A stretch of 17,500 bases of DNA from Actinidia chinensis (lineage: Eukaryota; Streptophyta; Magnoliopsida; Ericales; Actinidiaceae): NCBI GenBank assembly GCA_009663005.1, contig VIGQ01000361.1, positions 10,001-27,500 on the forward strand. The letters run 5' to 3'. The notes beneath the pieces are model-generated. The model was not told the origin of the DNA, did not search any database, and saw only the letters and a program-made list of their open reading frames with translations. The position numbers and the translations under genes were made by a program. Positions within the stretch are counted from its first letter, which is position 1. Each line of letters opens with the position of its first letter. Positions 8,326 through 17,244 of the stretch are shown piece after piece.

Positions 8326-8628
8326 GTGGTCTTGTCCCTCCTACAAGTGTTTATTCTTTTATCTAGCCTCTTAATACTCCTTCGTGTCTGAATTTTTGCA
8401 TTTCGATATGTCTGACGTTCAAAAATTGTTTCGGCTGATGTTTCTGGTAATGAGGATGTGTCCCGAATCCTTCTGGATTCAATATCGTCTGAGAGGTGGT
8501 GGTTTTTCTCAAGGGAGATTGCACGCTCTTAGGTGTCTGATGGCTCAGGTTTGATTCTCACCTACATCACTCCACTTCCACTATTTTGCTCACACATGTT
8601 TCACACTAAATCTTTACTGCCTCTTCCA
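8326..8628 (+). pseudogene. element B gag remnant (mostly deleted)
   Basis: Only about 300 bp lie between the primer-binding site and protease, where a copia gag normally needs around 1 kb or more. An ATG at 8409 opens MSDVQKLFR.. with a nearby stop. A basic Gly/Arg-like stretch (about 8490-8525) could be what is left of the region before the gag zinc knuckle, but no CCHC knuckle is visible. Confidence 0.5.
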
Positions 8629-9780
8629 GTGGCTCCTTGGATTATCGATTCCGGTGCTTCAAATCATATGATAGGTTGTTCCTCTATATTTGATTCTTAC
8701 TTGACGGTTCTCGTAAGGATAAGGTCAGAATAGCAGATGGGTCATTCTCTGTGTTCGGGAAAGGTTCTATTCGTCTTTCGCCTTCTATTTCTCTCTCTTT
8801 TGTGCTTGCATATTCTAAATTTTGCCACTAAACCTTCTGTTTGTTATTAGCCTTACTCGTTCTGCAAATGGTTTCTCTAATATTTTTTCCTACCCATTGT
8901 GTTTTTCAGGACACTGAAAACGGGGAGGTGAATTGGTAGGGGTAAAAGTAAATGGTTGGCCTTATTTTTTTGAGTCGCCCTCATTCACCTATGTCCATGT
9001 GGTCCTAACTTGCAGCAGATAAGGGTTCAGTATATATATGTTTACATCAGTGGCATCGTATATTGGATCACCCCTCCTTGGGAGTTTTAGAGAAACTTTT
9101 CCTAATTTGTTAAACATTGTTTCTAGGAGTTCAGTTTTTTTGTGAGGCCTATGAAGCTTGGTAACATAAACGTTTCTTTTTATGCACCTATTAATAAAAT
9201 GAGTGATTCTCGCATTTATGGTTTTCATTCTGATGTTCGGGTTTCCCCTATTCCATCTCTTAAAGGCCTCATTGGTTTGTCACTTTTTATTGATTGTTTT
9301 TCTCGTGTTATTTGGTGGTATTCTTAAGTCAGAAAGTGAAATTTTTTCGTGTTTTTAAGTCTTTTAATGCAATGATTTGGACTCAGTTTGATTCAATATT
9401 AAAATTCCTCCGTAGTCGACAATGGCACCTAGTATATTGACAGAGTTTATAGAGCTTTTTTAGATGAAAGATGGTATTCTTTTCGACGATTTTTGTTGGT
9501 AACTCCCAGCAAAATGGAATTGTTGAACGGCAAAATCGTCATCTTGCTGAGGTTTTGCTCCAGCTCTCTTTTGTTTCCCATATATTCCCAAGTATCTCTG
9601 GGGTGAGGCATTTTGACTGCACCTACCTTATTAATCGTCTGCCATCCATGTCCTTTACTTCAAAACACCTATTGAGTGTCTTCCTAGCCATTTTTCATGT
9701 CCCAAATCTTTCCCCTCGAGTTTTTGGTTTGTGTGGTTTTGTGCATGCTCTACTCCCTCTGGTGGCAAGTTTGGTCCTAA
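8629..9780 (+). pseudogene. element B protease, pre-integrase and integrase, broken
   Basis: Protease: WIIDSGASNHM with the catalytic DSGA intact (Asp codon 8647-8649), then RIADGSFSVFGKGSI after a frameshift. Pre-integrase: WHRILDHPSLGVLEKLFP (from about 9044). Integrase: SLFIDCFSRVIWW with the first Asp, VVDNGT with the second, and QQNGIVERQNRHLAEV with the Glu. TYLINRLPS follows, then the downstream FG-C-FVHA block. Stops occur between nearly all of these, for example after WWYS. The longest open piece is 105 codons (9471-9788). Confidence 0.85.
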
Positions 9781-10394
9781 GGCTCTAAGTGTTTTTTATA
9801 GTGTACTCCCCTACTCATAAAAGCGATAAATATTATGATTGGGGAAGTTTTTGGTCTCTCTGACGTCACCTTTGGAAACCGAAGTCTTTTTCTCTCCCCT
9901 TTCGCTTCTCTCTTCAGGGGGAGCAGAGATAGGAGGCAGAGATGTTCTAGTGAGGGAGAAATGTTTTAATGACATGTGAAGGACCCTAAGTTATAGGAAG
10001 AAGGAAAGTCTGGAGAGGAATCAAATATCTCTTGAAAGAGCAACCCGTGCCATTGGTGGTGTTGATGATGCAAGTCTCCACCAGTTCAAAGTCTAACTGA
10101 AGACCTACGCTCACAGGGAAAAGAAAGTCCTCCTGTGTGATACCACCGTGCATTCATCGTCTGCTTCAGTTCCGGACTCTCCAACTGACTCATCTGATAT
10201 GACTCTTCTTCCATTGACCCCTCTCTCATTAATTCTGTGGATCTTCCTATGCTTCGTCGGAAGGTGTTTATATCATATACTGCAAGCATCCTTACTCTCC
10301 CATTTGTCTCGTAGGATCGTTTGTCTCCTTCTTATCATGCCTTTGTCTCGTCTCTTTCTTCTATTTCTATTCCACAGAAGTTGACAGGATGCAT
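9781..10394 (+). pseudogene. element B integrase-RT linker, degenerate
   Basis: It begins with a copy of the post-integrase segment (YYDWGSFWS, SDVTFGN), then low-conservation linker sequence with Ser/Pro-rich open pieces on the + strand. Minus-strand frames here (10086-10289, 10273-10476) are shadows. No independent gene is seen. Confidence 0.6.
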
Positions 10395-11330
10395 TCTGAT
10401 ACCAATTGTGGAAAGGAGCTATTGTAGAGGAGATGATGGCTTTGTAAAAAGAATGGCACTTGGGAGCTGGTATCACTTCTGGAGAAAAACCATTGGGTCA
10501 AATGGGTTTCACCGTTAAGCATAATGCGGATGGTACGTTGAGCGATACAAGGCGAGACTTGTTGCCAAGGGTTTTACCCAAACCTATGGTTTGAGTATGA
10601 GGAGACGTTTGCTCCGGTAGCGAAATGAACTATGTGCGTACCTACTTTCTTGTGTCTGGCTAATTTGAAATGCCCTCTACATCAGTTTCGATGTTAAGAT
10701 GCATTCTTCATAGCGAGTTGAGGAGGAGGTTTATATAGTATCCCATCAGGTTTTTCTTCATCTAAAACTGAGGAAAAAAGGTGGTGGGCCTTGAAGAAGG
10801 CTCTTTAGGGTTGAAGCAATTCACCTAAAGCTTGGTTTGTAGATTTTCAAAGGCAATGTTGGTTTTTTTTGGATAGCAAATAAAGCCATGCAGATCATAC
10901 TATGTCATTCAAGAAAATTGGCAGGGAAGATTGCTGTCTTATTGTGTATGTGTGATGATATGATAGTGACAGAGATTATTTGGATGAGATTCTCAATCGT
11001 AAATCTTGTTTAGCTCAAGAATTCGAGATTATGAATTTGGGGCTCTAAGTACTTTCTTGGTATGGAGTGGCACGGTCCTGATAGAGTTTTTTATCTCCCA
11101 TTGATTTATCCTTGATTCTTTGGAGAAACAGGTATGTAGGTTGCAGCCTATAAATTCTCCTATTGAGGCGAATCTCATCTTAGTGGAGTATGGGGGAACA
11201 CCCAACAGGAGGTATCCGATTGTTAGGTCGGCTGATTACGTAGCTCATACGAGACAGATTTTTTTCCTTATCAGTGGGCAGTTCCTCAGTCCAGTTTATT
11301 GCAGATCCTCCGTACTTCAATTGGATGCTG
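10395..11330 (+). pseudogene. element B reverse transcriptase (RVT_2), broken
   Basis: Recognisable pieces in shifting frames: KNGTWEL, RYKARLVAKGFTQTYGLEYE, ETFAPVAKMNYVRV, HQFDVKDAFLH and LEEEVYI, then FLGMEWHGPDRVFYL and NSPIEANL. The catalytic Y-V-D-D motif is present at nucleotide level (10947-10962), but a single extra T at 10953 puts the two Asp codons out of frame. At least six frame changes or stops in total. Confidence 0.88.
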
Positions 11331-11394
11331 TTTTATCGTATTTTGAGATATCCAATCAACCCAAGGAAGGGATTCTGTTTTCTAATCACGGTCA

Positions 11395-11885
11395 CTTTAG
11401 TTTGGAAGTATTCACGGATGCAAACTGGGTTGGTTCTGTGGATATAGACGCTCTACAATGGCTACTGTATTTTTCCTTGTGGAAAACTTGGTTACTTATC
11501 CGCCAGTAAGAAGCAATCGGATGGTTGCCAGATCGTAGCGCCGAAACTGAGGTATAGAGCTAGGCTCATGGTGTTTGTGAGCTTCTGTGGTTCCAAACCT
11601 TGTTGCAATGATTGAGTGTTTCGATTGATGGTCCTATGAAACGTTACTGTGACAAGATAAAGCTGCCATAATATCGCCCACACCCTGTTCAACACGGATT
11701 AGAACAAAGCATAAGAGATTGATAGACAACTTCATAAGGAGGAAGTTGAGCGAAGGGTTGATCGTATACCTTTTGGGAAATCCGAGGATCAATTAGCCGA
11801 TATTTTCACAAAAGGGTTCGGCAGCAAGAGTTCTCACCCCTATTGTGTTCAAGTTGGGCATGATCAATATCTTCGCACCAACGTG
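11395..11885 (+). pseudogene. element B RNase H and polyprotein C-terminus, broken
   Basis: FTDANWVGSVD carries the first catalytic Asp of copia RNase H (about 11417). The later pieces SKKQSDG, EDQLADIFTKGF and LGMINIF match the usual C-terminal end of plant copia polyproteins. Several frameshifts separate them. The coding remains end about ten bases before the polypurine tract. Confidence 0.85.
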
Positions 11886-11893
11886 AGGGGGAG
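11885..11893 (+). other. polypurine tract of element B
   Basis: GAGGGGGAG directly before the 3' LTR, the usual plus-strand primer position in LTR retrotransposons. Confidence 0.88.
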
Positions 11894-12068
11894 TGTTAAG
11901 TTATGGTGTAACTGTAATTTAGTTATAATTAGTAGGTTATTATATTCACTTATGTAATTAGTTTTTAATTACGGGTTTATTTGTAATTTTTTCTTTTTCT
12001 CCATCATGTATATATTTTAACAATAATGAGAAGAAAACCTACATTTTCTTTGGGCCAAAAAATTTACA
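11894..12068 (+). repeat. 3' LTR of copia element B
   Basis: TGTTAAGTTATGG ... AATTTACA, the partner of 8141-8312. It is followed by the second GAAGG. Differences from the 5' LTR include single-base substitutions and indels in A/T runs. Confidence 0.92.
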
Positions 12069-12073
12069 GAAGG
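12069..12073 (+). repeat. target-site duplication, right copy, element B
   Basis: GAAGG, identical to 8136-8140. After this point the element A gag reading resumes. Confidence 0.9.
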
Positions 12074-12480
12074 ATCTGTTCTGCCCTTAAAAACCAACCC
12101 GCTTCTCGGCCCCCTCCCACACCACAACTCCCTCGCCGTCTATATAAAGAGGAAGACGCCTAAGTGTGATTCACTGCCGCAAGCAAGACTTTCAGAGAAA
12201 ATTGCCTAAAAATCTCATGGCAAACCCGTTTGATTGGAAGCCATCACGACTCAACAAAATGACAAAGAAAGGCGTGCTAATGAATGTTGTTGTTCACTTC
12301 CAGATGACACTGAGATAAGTTTTATCAACCCACCAAACCGATACAAGTCTTTCACAAAGAACACTTAAGGTTTTACAAAAAACTTTTCTTTTCAGTCATA
12401 ATTCTCTACCCGACTCAGTCAAGTAGTCAATCCCTAATCTGTCTGGTTGCCCAAAAGGTAATTCTCAAAAAGCCCTTACA
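12074..12480 (+). pseudogene. element A gag, 3' part with decayed zinc-knuckle region
   Basis: Joined to 8140, the reading continues LEG then SVLPLKTNP, as plant copia gag reads LEGSAL. It runs through KTPKCD, a degraded knuckle and HGKP, then DWKPSRLN and a frame-shifted NDKERRANE and PDDTEISF. The CCHC knuckle retains its first Cys and the HGKP end, but the second Cys is not readable. Continuity across B is strong evidence for nested insertion. Confidence 0.85.
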
Positions 12481-13170
12481 GTTAATAAAGATACTTGGGC
12501 CAAGTCCTGTGGATCATTGACTCTAATCATCAGAACCACATGTGAGGAGGATTCACGATCTTTCACTTTCATCAACGATACATCAATGCATGAGAACTAT
12601 ACAATCCAATTGCTGATGATCCTTATCCAAGTTGAGTGAAACATGCTAATCAGAATTTCAAAAGGACTTGTTCTTCTACACTCTACCTCTGTTCTTCATG
12701 TTCCTAATCTGGACTCAATTTGACTCTCTCAGAATTGACTCGTGATCTGAATTGTTGTTGCTAAATTCTTTTCCTAACTTGTGTGTATTTTCATCATTCA
12801 GGATTTTGGATTCGGGGAAAGGAAGATTGGGGTGATAAGATGTGTTCAGACTCTATCTCCTCAAGAGGATTCTCCTCTAAAAAGCGAAGGAAGGGGAAAG
12901 GGGGGGGGGAGGGTGATAAACAGGGGGGAGAGGATATAATAAAGGCACCTCTCATCGCTGCAATTTGTTTGCCATCTAAAACTTTAAATTCCTCATTTCA
13001 ATAAATAGTGAAGTTATGTTATATGGCAGATCACACCTTTGTCATCCAAATTTTATGTACCTTCAGAAAAAACTATTTCCTCCTTCTTTATTTATCAATA
13101 AAAATTCAAAAGTCTTTCGCAGGTTGAAATAAATCTGTCAATTCTCTTCTCCAAACAACTTATAGTAGCT
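12481..13170 (+). pseudogene. element A protease and pre-integrase, broken
   Basis: The protease motif is changed: WIIDSNHQNHM (12510-12542) stands where copia reads WIIDSGASDHM, so the Asp is kept but Gly-Ala-Ser is replaced by Asn-His-Gln with no length change. SKGLVL, SVLHVPNLDS and LTRDLN then follow as in the family. Pre-integrase pieces (HLCHPN, CEICQFS-like) lie at about 13030-13150. The purine-rich stretch at 12888-12932 has expanded G runs. Confidence 0.75.
12893..12928 (+). repeat. G-rich run with G-quadruplex pattern
   Basis: G tracts of 4, 10, 3 and 6 bases occur in order with loops AAA, A and nine bases, inside the decayed element A pol. Probably slippage in a purine-rich stretch. 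The pattern is compatible with a G-quadruplex, though the last loop is long. Confidence 0.55.
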
Positions 13171-13870
13171 ATCGACCACGCATCTCATATAAGCCATCCC
13201 GTCCATTTGCATGTTCAAGTGATGTGTGGGGCCCTCAAAAGTAAATTATCAGGAACTCGTTGGTTTGTAATCATTTGTTGATGATCATACTAGATTGACA
13301 TAGTTTATTCCCTTATGAAAGAGAAATCTGAAGTTGGCCCAATTTTAAAAACTTCAATTCCATGATACAAACGCAATTCCAAACCAAGATTCAAGTCTTA
13401 AAAACCGATAATGCCAAAGAGTATTTCAAATCTGTCCTTGGCACTTACTTTTTGAATCAAGGCATTGTTCCCATAAATTCCTCTGTTGACACTCCACAAC
13501 AAACGGAGTTGGAGAAAGAAAAAATAGGACACCGTTAGAGGTACTCGATCCCTCATGTTCTCCACTCCCGTTCCAATAACATTTTGGGGAAAAGTTGTCT
13601 TATTGCTACTTATCTCATCAATAGAATGCCTTCCAGAGTCCTCAAATTCCAAACTCCTTGTCAAGTCCTCCTCCAATTCTTTCCACACACCAAAATAATC
13701 TCTTTATTAGACCCTAAAATATTCGGATGCTCAGTTTTTTGTCCATATACACCAGCAACGTCGCAGCAAATTAGACCCTAAATCCATCAAATGTCATCTT
13801 CGGGTACTCTCCAAACCAAAGGATGAGACATTTTTTCGAGCATCAATCGTACTATCCCAAATTTGAAACT
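13171..13870 (+). pseudogene. element A integrase, broken
   Basis: Pieces in shifting frames: SRPFACSSDVWGPSKVN, GTRWFV, VDDHTRL (first Asp), MKEKSEV, LKTDNAKEYF (second Asp, 13407-13409), TPQQ, then at nucleotide level NGVGERKNR (Glu). HFWGKVVLLLLISSI-type bases read ATYLINRMPSRVLKFQTPCQ in the best frame, followed by DPKIFGCSVF. This is a standard copia rve domain with at least five frame breaks. Confidence 0.87.
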
Positions 13871-14099
13871 CAGGGAAAATCATGAGAGAATAGTAGCTTT
13901 GGGACATTTCTGGCATTGAATCTTATCACTCACTTCAACCTGGGAACACATCACAATCATTCCAAACTACTCCAACCAATGAACATACTCCTCAAAACTC
14001 AATTTTTGAGCAAACTCAGCAAACCGAGAGTCATCCTCCTACAACTCCAGTTCAATCCCCTATTCATAATCATCCCGAATCAACACAAATTCCAAATCA
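13871..14099 (+). pseudogene. element A integrase-RT linker, degenerate
   Basis: Low-complexity His/Asn/Ser/Pro-rich coding remnant between integrase and reverse transcriptase, as is usual in copia polyproteins. It is open for 88 codons in one frame (13916-14182). No separate function is proposed. Confidence 0.6.
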
Positions 14100-14620
14100 T
14101 GAGCTTCGTGTCTATGCTAGGAGGAAAAGACCCGAAAATGAGAGAGCCATCCAAAGAACTCTTACTCGTGACCAAGAATTGAAACCGAGTCAAAAATCTA
14201 CTCAAATACACTCAGGTAGGAAATTTCTGAATTTGAGAACACTGTACCGTTGTTGAATGCATCAAATATTCCAATTGCCTCTGAGAAAAGGTGTTAGCTC
14301 ATGCACAAGTCATCCCTCAGCAGATTTGTTTTCATCAAAGGTACTGTCACCATCCTATCAGGCTTTGTTTTTCAGCTCTTGCACATTACGGTTTCCTAAT
14401 TCTTTCCGGAGCTCTACAAGACTCAGAATGGAGAAAGGCAATTAGTGATAAATTATTGCATTGGAGAAAATGGCACATGGGTAATTTCTGACTTCCCCCT
14501 GGGAAGAGCCAGTTGGTGTAGTGGATCTTTTACTATAAACTAAGGCGAGGTTTAAAAGCCGGTCTTGTTGCCGAGGGTTTTTACTTAGTCTTAGGGTCGC
14601 ATCGCCAGATTAAAGGCCAT
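14100..14620 (+). pseudogene. element A reverse transcriptase, N-terminal part only
   Basis: It reads LRVYARRKRPENERA, then NASNIPIA-like, LRKGVSSCTSHP, LSPSYQA, DSEWRKAISD, NGTWVISDFP and LVAEGF in shifting frames, matching the start of copia RVT_2. Similarity stops shortly after the KARLVA-GFTQ position. The ETFAPV, QLD-K-AFL and YVDD blocks, RNase H and the 3' LTR are absent. Confidence 0.82.
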
Positions 14621-14764
14621 AAGGACAACAGGATGAAAAAAGAACAGAGAGAGGACAGAAGATTCCGTGCCTTTCGTCTCTAAAATACCTTTATCTAAGG
14701 CATACGTGATTTTTGTTTGTTTTGGCTTCTTTATAATTCTGTTTTTTATATTGGGGTAAAGTAG
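14621..14764 (+). other. junction region and end of a CPS intron
   Basis: No copia or CPS similarity is seen in the first half. The second half is T-rich and ends ..gggtaaagtag, a reasonable intron end before the next CPS exon. The exon expected here in CPS genes (the segment ending HAWEK) was not found. Confidence 0.5.
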
Positions 14765-14973
14765 GAATTCTGGATGACACCTGGCAAGAAGAAGATGACA
14801 GGCACAAAGGGAAACTGAAGTCTTATTGCACCTTAAACTTGTTGCACCAGATGTTGGGCAACGTGAAAGCTATTTGTTTGTTTATCCCATCTCAGTACAA
14901 GTGTCCTCTCAGACAGCACCAATAGAAATGTGTTACCACGTTGGTCAACTCAACCCCACTACCACATTATAAG
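14765..14973 (+). pseudogene. CPS: CPS pseudogene exon (TWQEE-DRHKG ... SHP/TNR)
   Basis: Acceptor ..gtaaagtag before 14765 and donor AAG|GTAATT at 14974. It reads TWQEEDDRHKGK, as in CPS TWQEEGDRHQGE, then LNLL. In neighbouring frames it gives SQYK and LSDSTNR, which match the family's LLSHPQY...L-TNR, and it continues into CYHVGQL-like sequence. Two or three frame changes. No recognisable final exon (DMQELVQLV ... FYY ... HI-KVLF) follows. Confidence 0.75.
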
Positions 14974-16620
14974 GTAATTTTTTTTTTAAAGAGGACAATT
15001 TTCCACACGATATGCATCGTCGATTGATTTATATCTATGAAGGTTTCTTTACTCCAATTCATGAATAGCAATCCTTTGCTTCTTTCCCAAATTTCTAAAA
15101 AGGTCTTGTTGTGTATTTGTGTACCTAGCCTTAATCTGTTTATCTGCTTTATTTTCTTTCTTTCCATGTCTTGATTTTCTTTGGGAGGAAAAACGTATGT
15201 TAAATTGGTTTCTTTGTCTTCTTTTCTTTTCAAAGAAAGGACAATATCGGGTTTGTCTGCCACTTTTAAAGATATTGCTTAAAATCTCTTCTCAATGTCC
15301 TGTTGAACATTAAGCTTACAATTTTAGAAGTGATATATAACAAATCCATATGAACTGCTTAGGTTTTCACACACAATGACAATACATCATTTGGTTGAGC
15401 ATAACTCATCGAGCATAAACTCAGAATAGTCACATTTTATAACGTAAAATAATTAAATCCATGCATTGGAAGAAAGTGTCTTTTGCTCGTCCTTTCTCAA
15501 GTCTTTTCCCCTTGCATAGTTGAGTTCTCAGAATCTCATTTGGGTTGATTTTTAATGTGAACAGTTCTTGATAAGGATAATTGCATACTCCCTCCAATCA
15601 AAGCGACACGCAAGAACTGGCGCATTTAGTAATTTGTACTTCCATTGATGACAGCACCATATCCAGCATTTTCTACAGTAGTAAAGTCATATGATTATGC
15701 CTTCCACGGTAACCCCCGAAACTATAGTTTCTCATTTCCAAAGTGCTTTTTGACAGAGTATAGTGTTTTGCATGCAAAATTATAAATAGTACTTTGTGCA
15801 TATCTTGGCAATCATCAAGGAAGAAATAAGTAACAACTTTATGAGTTGTTCAACTTACTACTTCCAAACTTACTATTAGACTTGTGCATAGGCATGAATT
15901 TTTTGCAATTGGTAGCATTCTTGTCCCGTGCAATAGTGCTGCTTGCCCTTGGGTCAGCATGGATGCGACAATAGGGAAGGACTACATATCCGTTGTACCA
16001 ATCCCACAAAACAGATGGACATTACTTGCGGTATGTGCATTAGTTCCCCTCAATTTAGTCCAAGAGATTAATCATCCTATGGATAATTCATAATAGATAC
16101 CCTCATATTAGTCCTTGCCCAATCACATATGGCCTTAGGTTCATCTCTCAATCCTTGCTCTTTGTTTTTTCATCCACTTCAAAGTAAATTTTTTGATGAA
16201 AAAATTTTAAATTGGATGTGGACATGGTGCATTCCAATCCCTTAAACACTTTTTCCTCTAAAATTTTCAAAAGATCCCCTTAATACGCAAAACAACTTTT
16301 AACCAATTTTGTGAAAGAAAACTCTCTCCAATCCATAATCTCTTTTTTTGAAATTTTCATCAAATCTGAGTACAAATGGGAAAGCCATAACTTTATTAGA
16401 ATTTGGTCACATTGATTGGTGAAAATTTTGGATCTCCTTTGTTCAATACTGAAAGGAATTGTAGTTCTCTTTAGTCCTTTTTCATCAATTAAGATTTGGA
16501 TTAATGATTGGAGATGCCCTTATGAATATCAAATGAACAAGAGGTTCCTGGATTTATTTCCACATAACCCATTTAACAAATACAAAACCCTAATTGTCAT
16601 CTAAATCCAATTGAGGACTA
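14974..16620. other. AT-rich region without recognised gene
   Basis: Possibly the last CPS intron and 3' flank. A 98-codon minus-strand frame (14967-15263), a 69-codon plus frame (15884-16093) and others show no motif I know. A perfect 14-base palindrome, GAAACTATAGTTTC, lies at 15718-15731, and a telo-box (AAACCCTAA) at 16585-16593. No LTRs, tRNA or tandem repeats were noted. Confidence 0.5.
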
Positions 16621-16638
16621 ATATGATTGTTTTGAGGA

Positions 16639-16664
16639 GGGGGGTGGGGGGGAGAGGGAAAGGG
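16639..16664 (+). repeat. canonical G-quadruplex motif
   Basis: G6-T-G7-AGA-GGG-AAA-GGG: four tracts of at least three G with loops of 1, 3 and 3 bases. It lies at the AT-rich to GC-richer transition, upstream of the promoter-like region. Confidence 0.7.
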
Positions 16665-16810
16665 AGACTACGAGCGATGGAGGACGGTGAGTGATCATGG
16701 CAAGAATTGGTGGCGATGTGGGTTAAGGATTGATACTCACAGGAGCAACCAAAAGCGGTACGACATACTACCGAATAGTAGCCGAGATGGGGCCAAGGCC
16801 AAACAATAAT

Positions 16811-16837
16811 GGGCCCACAAAGCAATTCTATAAAAGG
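16811..16837 (+). promoter_or_regulatory. candidate plant promoter: GGGCCCAC element and TATA box
   Basis: GGGCCCAC (16811-16818), a site II / TCP-type motif, lies 10 bases before TATAAAAGG (16829-16837), a strong TATA box. The following 80 bases are C/A-rich, like a plant 5' untranslated leader. It could serve a gene starting near 16918 or beyond the window, or be part of a retrotransposon LTR. Motif-based only. Confidence 0.35.
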
Positions 16838-17244
16838 ATCCCCATACAGCAGATTAACAAAACAAAAACACAGCCTCAAGCCCAACACAGATCACACAGA
16901 GCCTCAACACTACACGAGTGCGCCACACCGGGCACACAATACGCACACAGATTCCCACAGATCACAGCGGGTGCACCATAGCAAAGCAACAGCCTCACCA
17001 CCACATGCACAGCAACCAGATCGATCTCTCAGAGATAGAAACAACAAATGACGTACGACATAACCGCAGATCTAGAGGCGGCGAGGCCCTTCTCCAAGCG
17101 CAGACCAAGATGAAGAAGGGTTTGTGGCTGGGTCAGAGCAAAGTTGTCCGAGGGCTAAAAGGCTTGACGGGGGTCCAGGGATACTGTCGAATGTCACATT
17201 GCGGTGACAAAGTCTATTGGAGGTTTGGAAGGCGACGAAATTGA
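16838..17244 (+). other. unassigned region with a 108-codon open frame
   Basis: The longest frame starts at ATG 16918 and ends at 17244. It is His/Thr/Arg-rich, starting MRHTGHTIRT and ending in basic residues. Overlapping frames of 80 and 83 codons exist, so openness may simply reflect the composition (few T). No family recognised. If the TATA box at 16829 is used, this would be the first ATG with a sizeable frame. Confidence 0.25.

Larger units (their letters stand above)
8141..12068 (+). mobile_element. Ty1/copia retrotransposon B nested in element A
   Basis: A structurally bounded element: 172-bp 5' LTR, degenerate primer-binding site, protease, pre-integrase and integrase, reverse transcriptase, RNase H, polypurine tract, 175-bp 3' LTR, and identical 5-bp target duplications. 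At 3.93 kb it is shorter than usual, mainly because gag is nearly gone (about 315 bp between primer site and protease). Every coding domain has frameshifts or stops. The LTRs differ at many positions and by short indels, so the insertion is old. Its polyprotein motifs differ from those of A, so it is a different copia lineage. Confidence 0.93.
7076..14620 (+). mobile_element. Ty1/copia retrotransposon A, 3'-truncated and split by element B
   Basis: Same orientation as the host gene. Order: 5' LTR (7076-7335), primer-binding site, gag start (7377-8140), nested element B, gag remainder, protease, integrase, then only the N-terminal part of reverse transcriptase, fading out near 14620. Protease-integrase-RT order defines copia. 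The rest of RT, RNase H, polypurine tract, 3' LTR and the second AGTAC duplication are absent. Without B the residue is about 3.6 kb against roughly 5 kb for a full copia element. Many stops and frameshifts are present. The right end is approximate. Confidence 0.88.
3079..14973 (+). pseudogene. CPS: ent-copalyl diphosphate synthase-type (class II diterpene synthase) pseudogene
   Basis: CPS enzymes cyclise geranylgeranyl diphosphate to copalyl diphosphate in plastids, by protonation from a DXDD aspartate, for gibberellin or other labdane-type diterpenes. Nine exon-like blocks here match the family in order: KLEDENA; IPKDTMH and MQTKD; DLF-H; GICWARN; VFRHFEKNG and GMFNLYRA; GYALDMPWYA; LAKLDY; WYTECNLGEFGIS and SIFEP-RSKER; TWQEE-DRHKG. 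Several spliced joins restore expected residues, for example the split Asp codon across 4504/4614. The copy is dead. It has frameshifts and stops, the DXDD segment is deleted, the N-terminal part (about 200 or more residues of the roughly 800 usual) and C-terminal exon are unrecognised, and 7.5 kb of nested copia DNA sits in one intron. Kaurene synthase is less likely, because the KLEDENA, NLKLTR and MQTKD signatures are CPS-like. Assignment is by motif recognition only. Confidence 0.85.

Noticed and set aside
9471..9788. 105-codon open frame as an independent gene
   Set aside because: It carries the copia integrase QQNG..ERQNRHL and TYLINRLPS segments, so it is a piece of the element B polyprotein.
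14894..14898. AGTAC as the right-hand target duplication of element A
   Set aside because: It lies inside a CPS exon, about 270 bases beyond the last copia similarity and with no LTR before it; a 5-mer match is expected by chance.
14967..15263. 98-codon minus-strand open frame
   Set aside because: Lys/Ile-rich product of AT-rich DNA with no known motif; opposite a likely CPS intron.
15585..15600. TACTCCCTCCA resembling a Stowaway MITE end
   Set aside because: No matching GGAGGGAGTA end within several hundred bases on either side.
15718..15731. 14-base perfect palindrome GAAACTATAGTTTC as a regulatory operator
   Set aside because: Isolated, without any gene or second copy nearby; one such palindrome in 17.5 kb of AT-rich DNA is not strong evidence.
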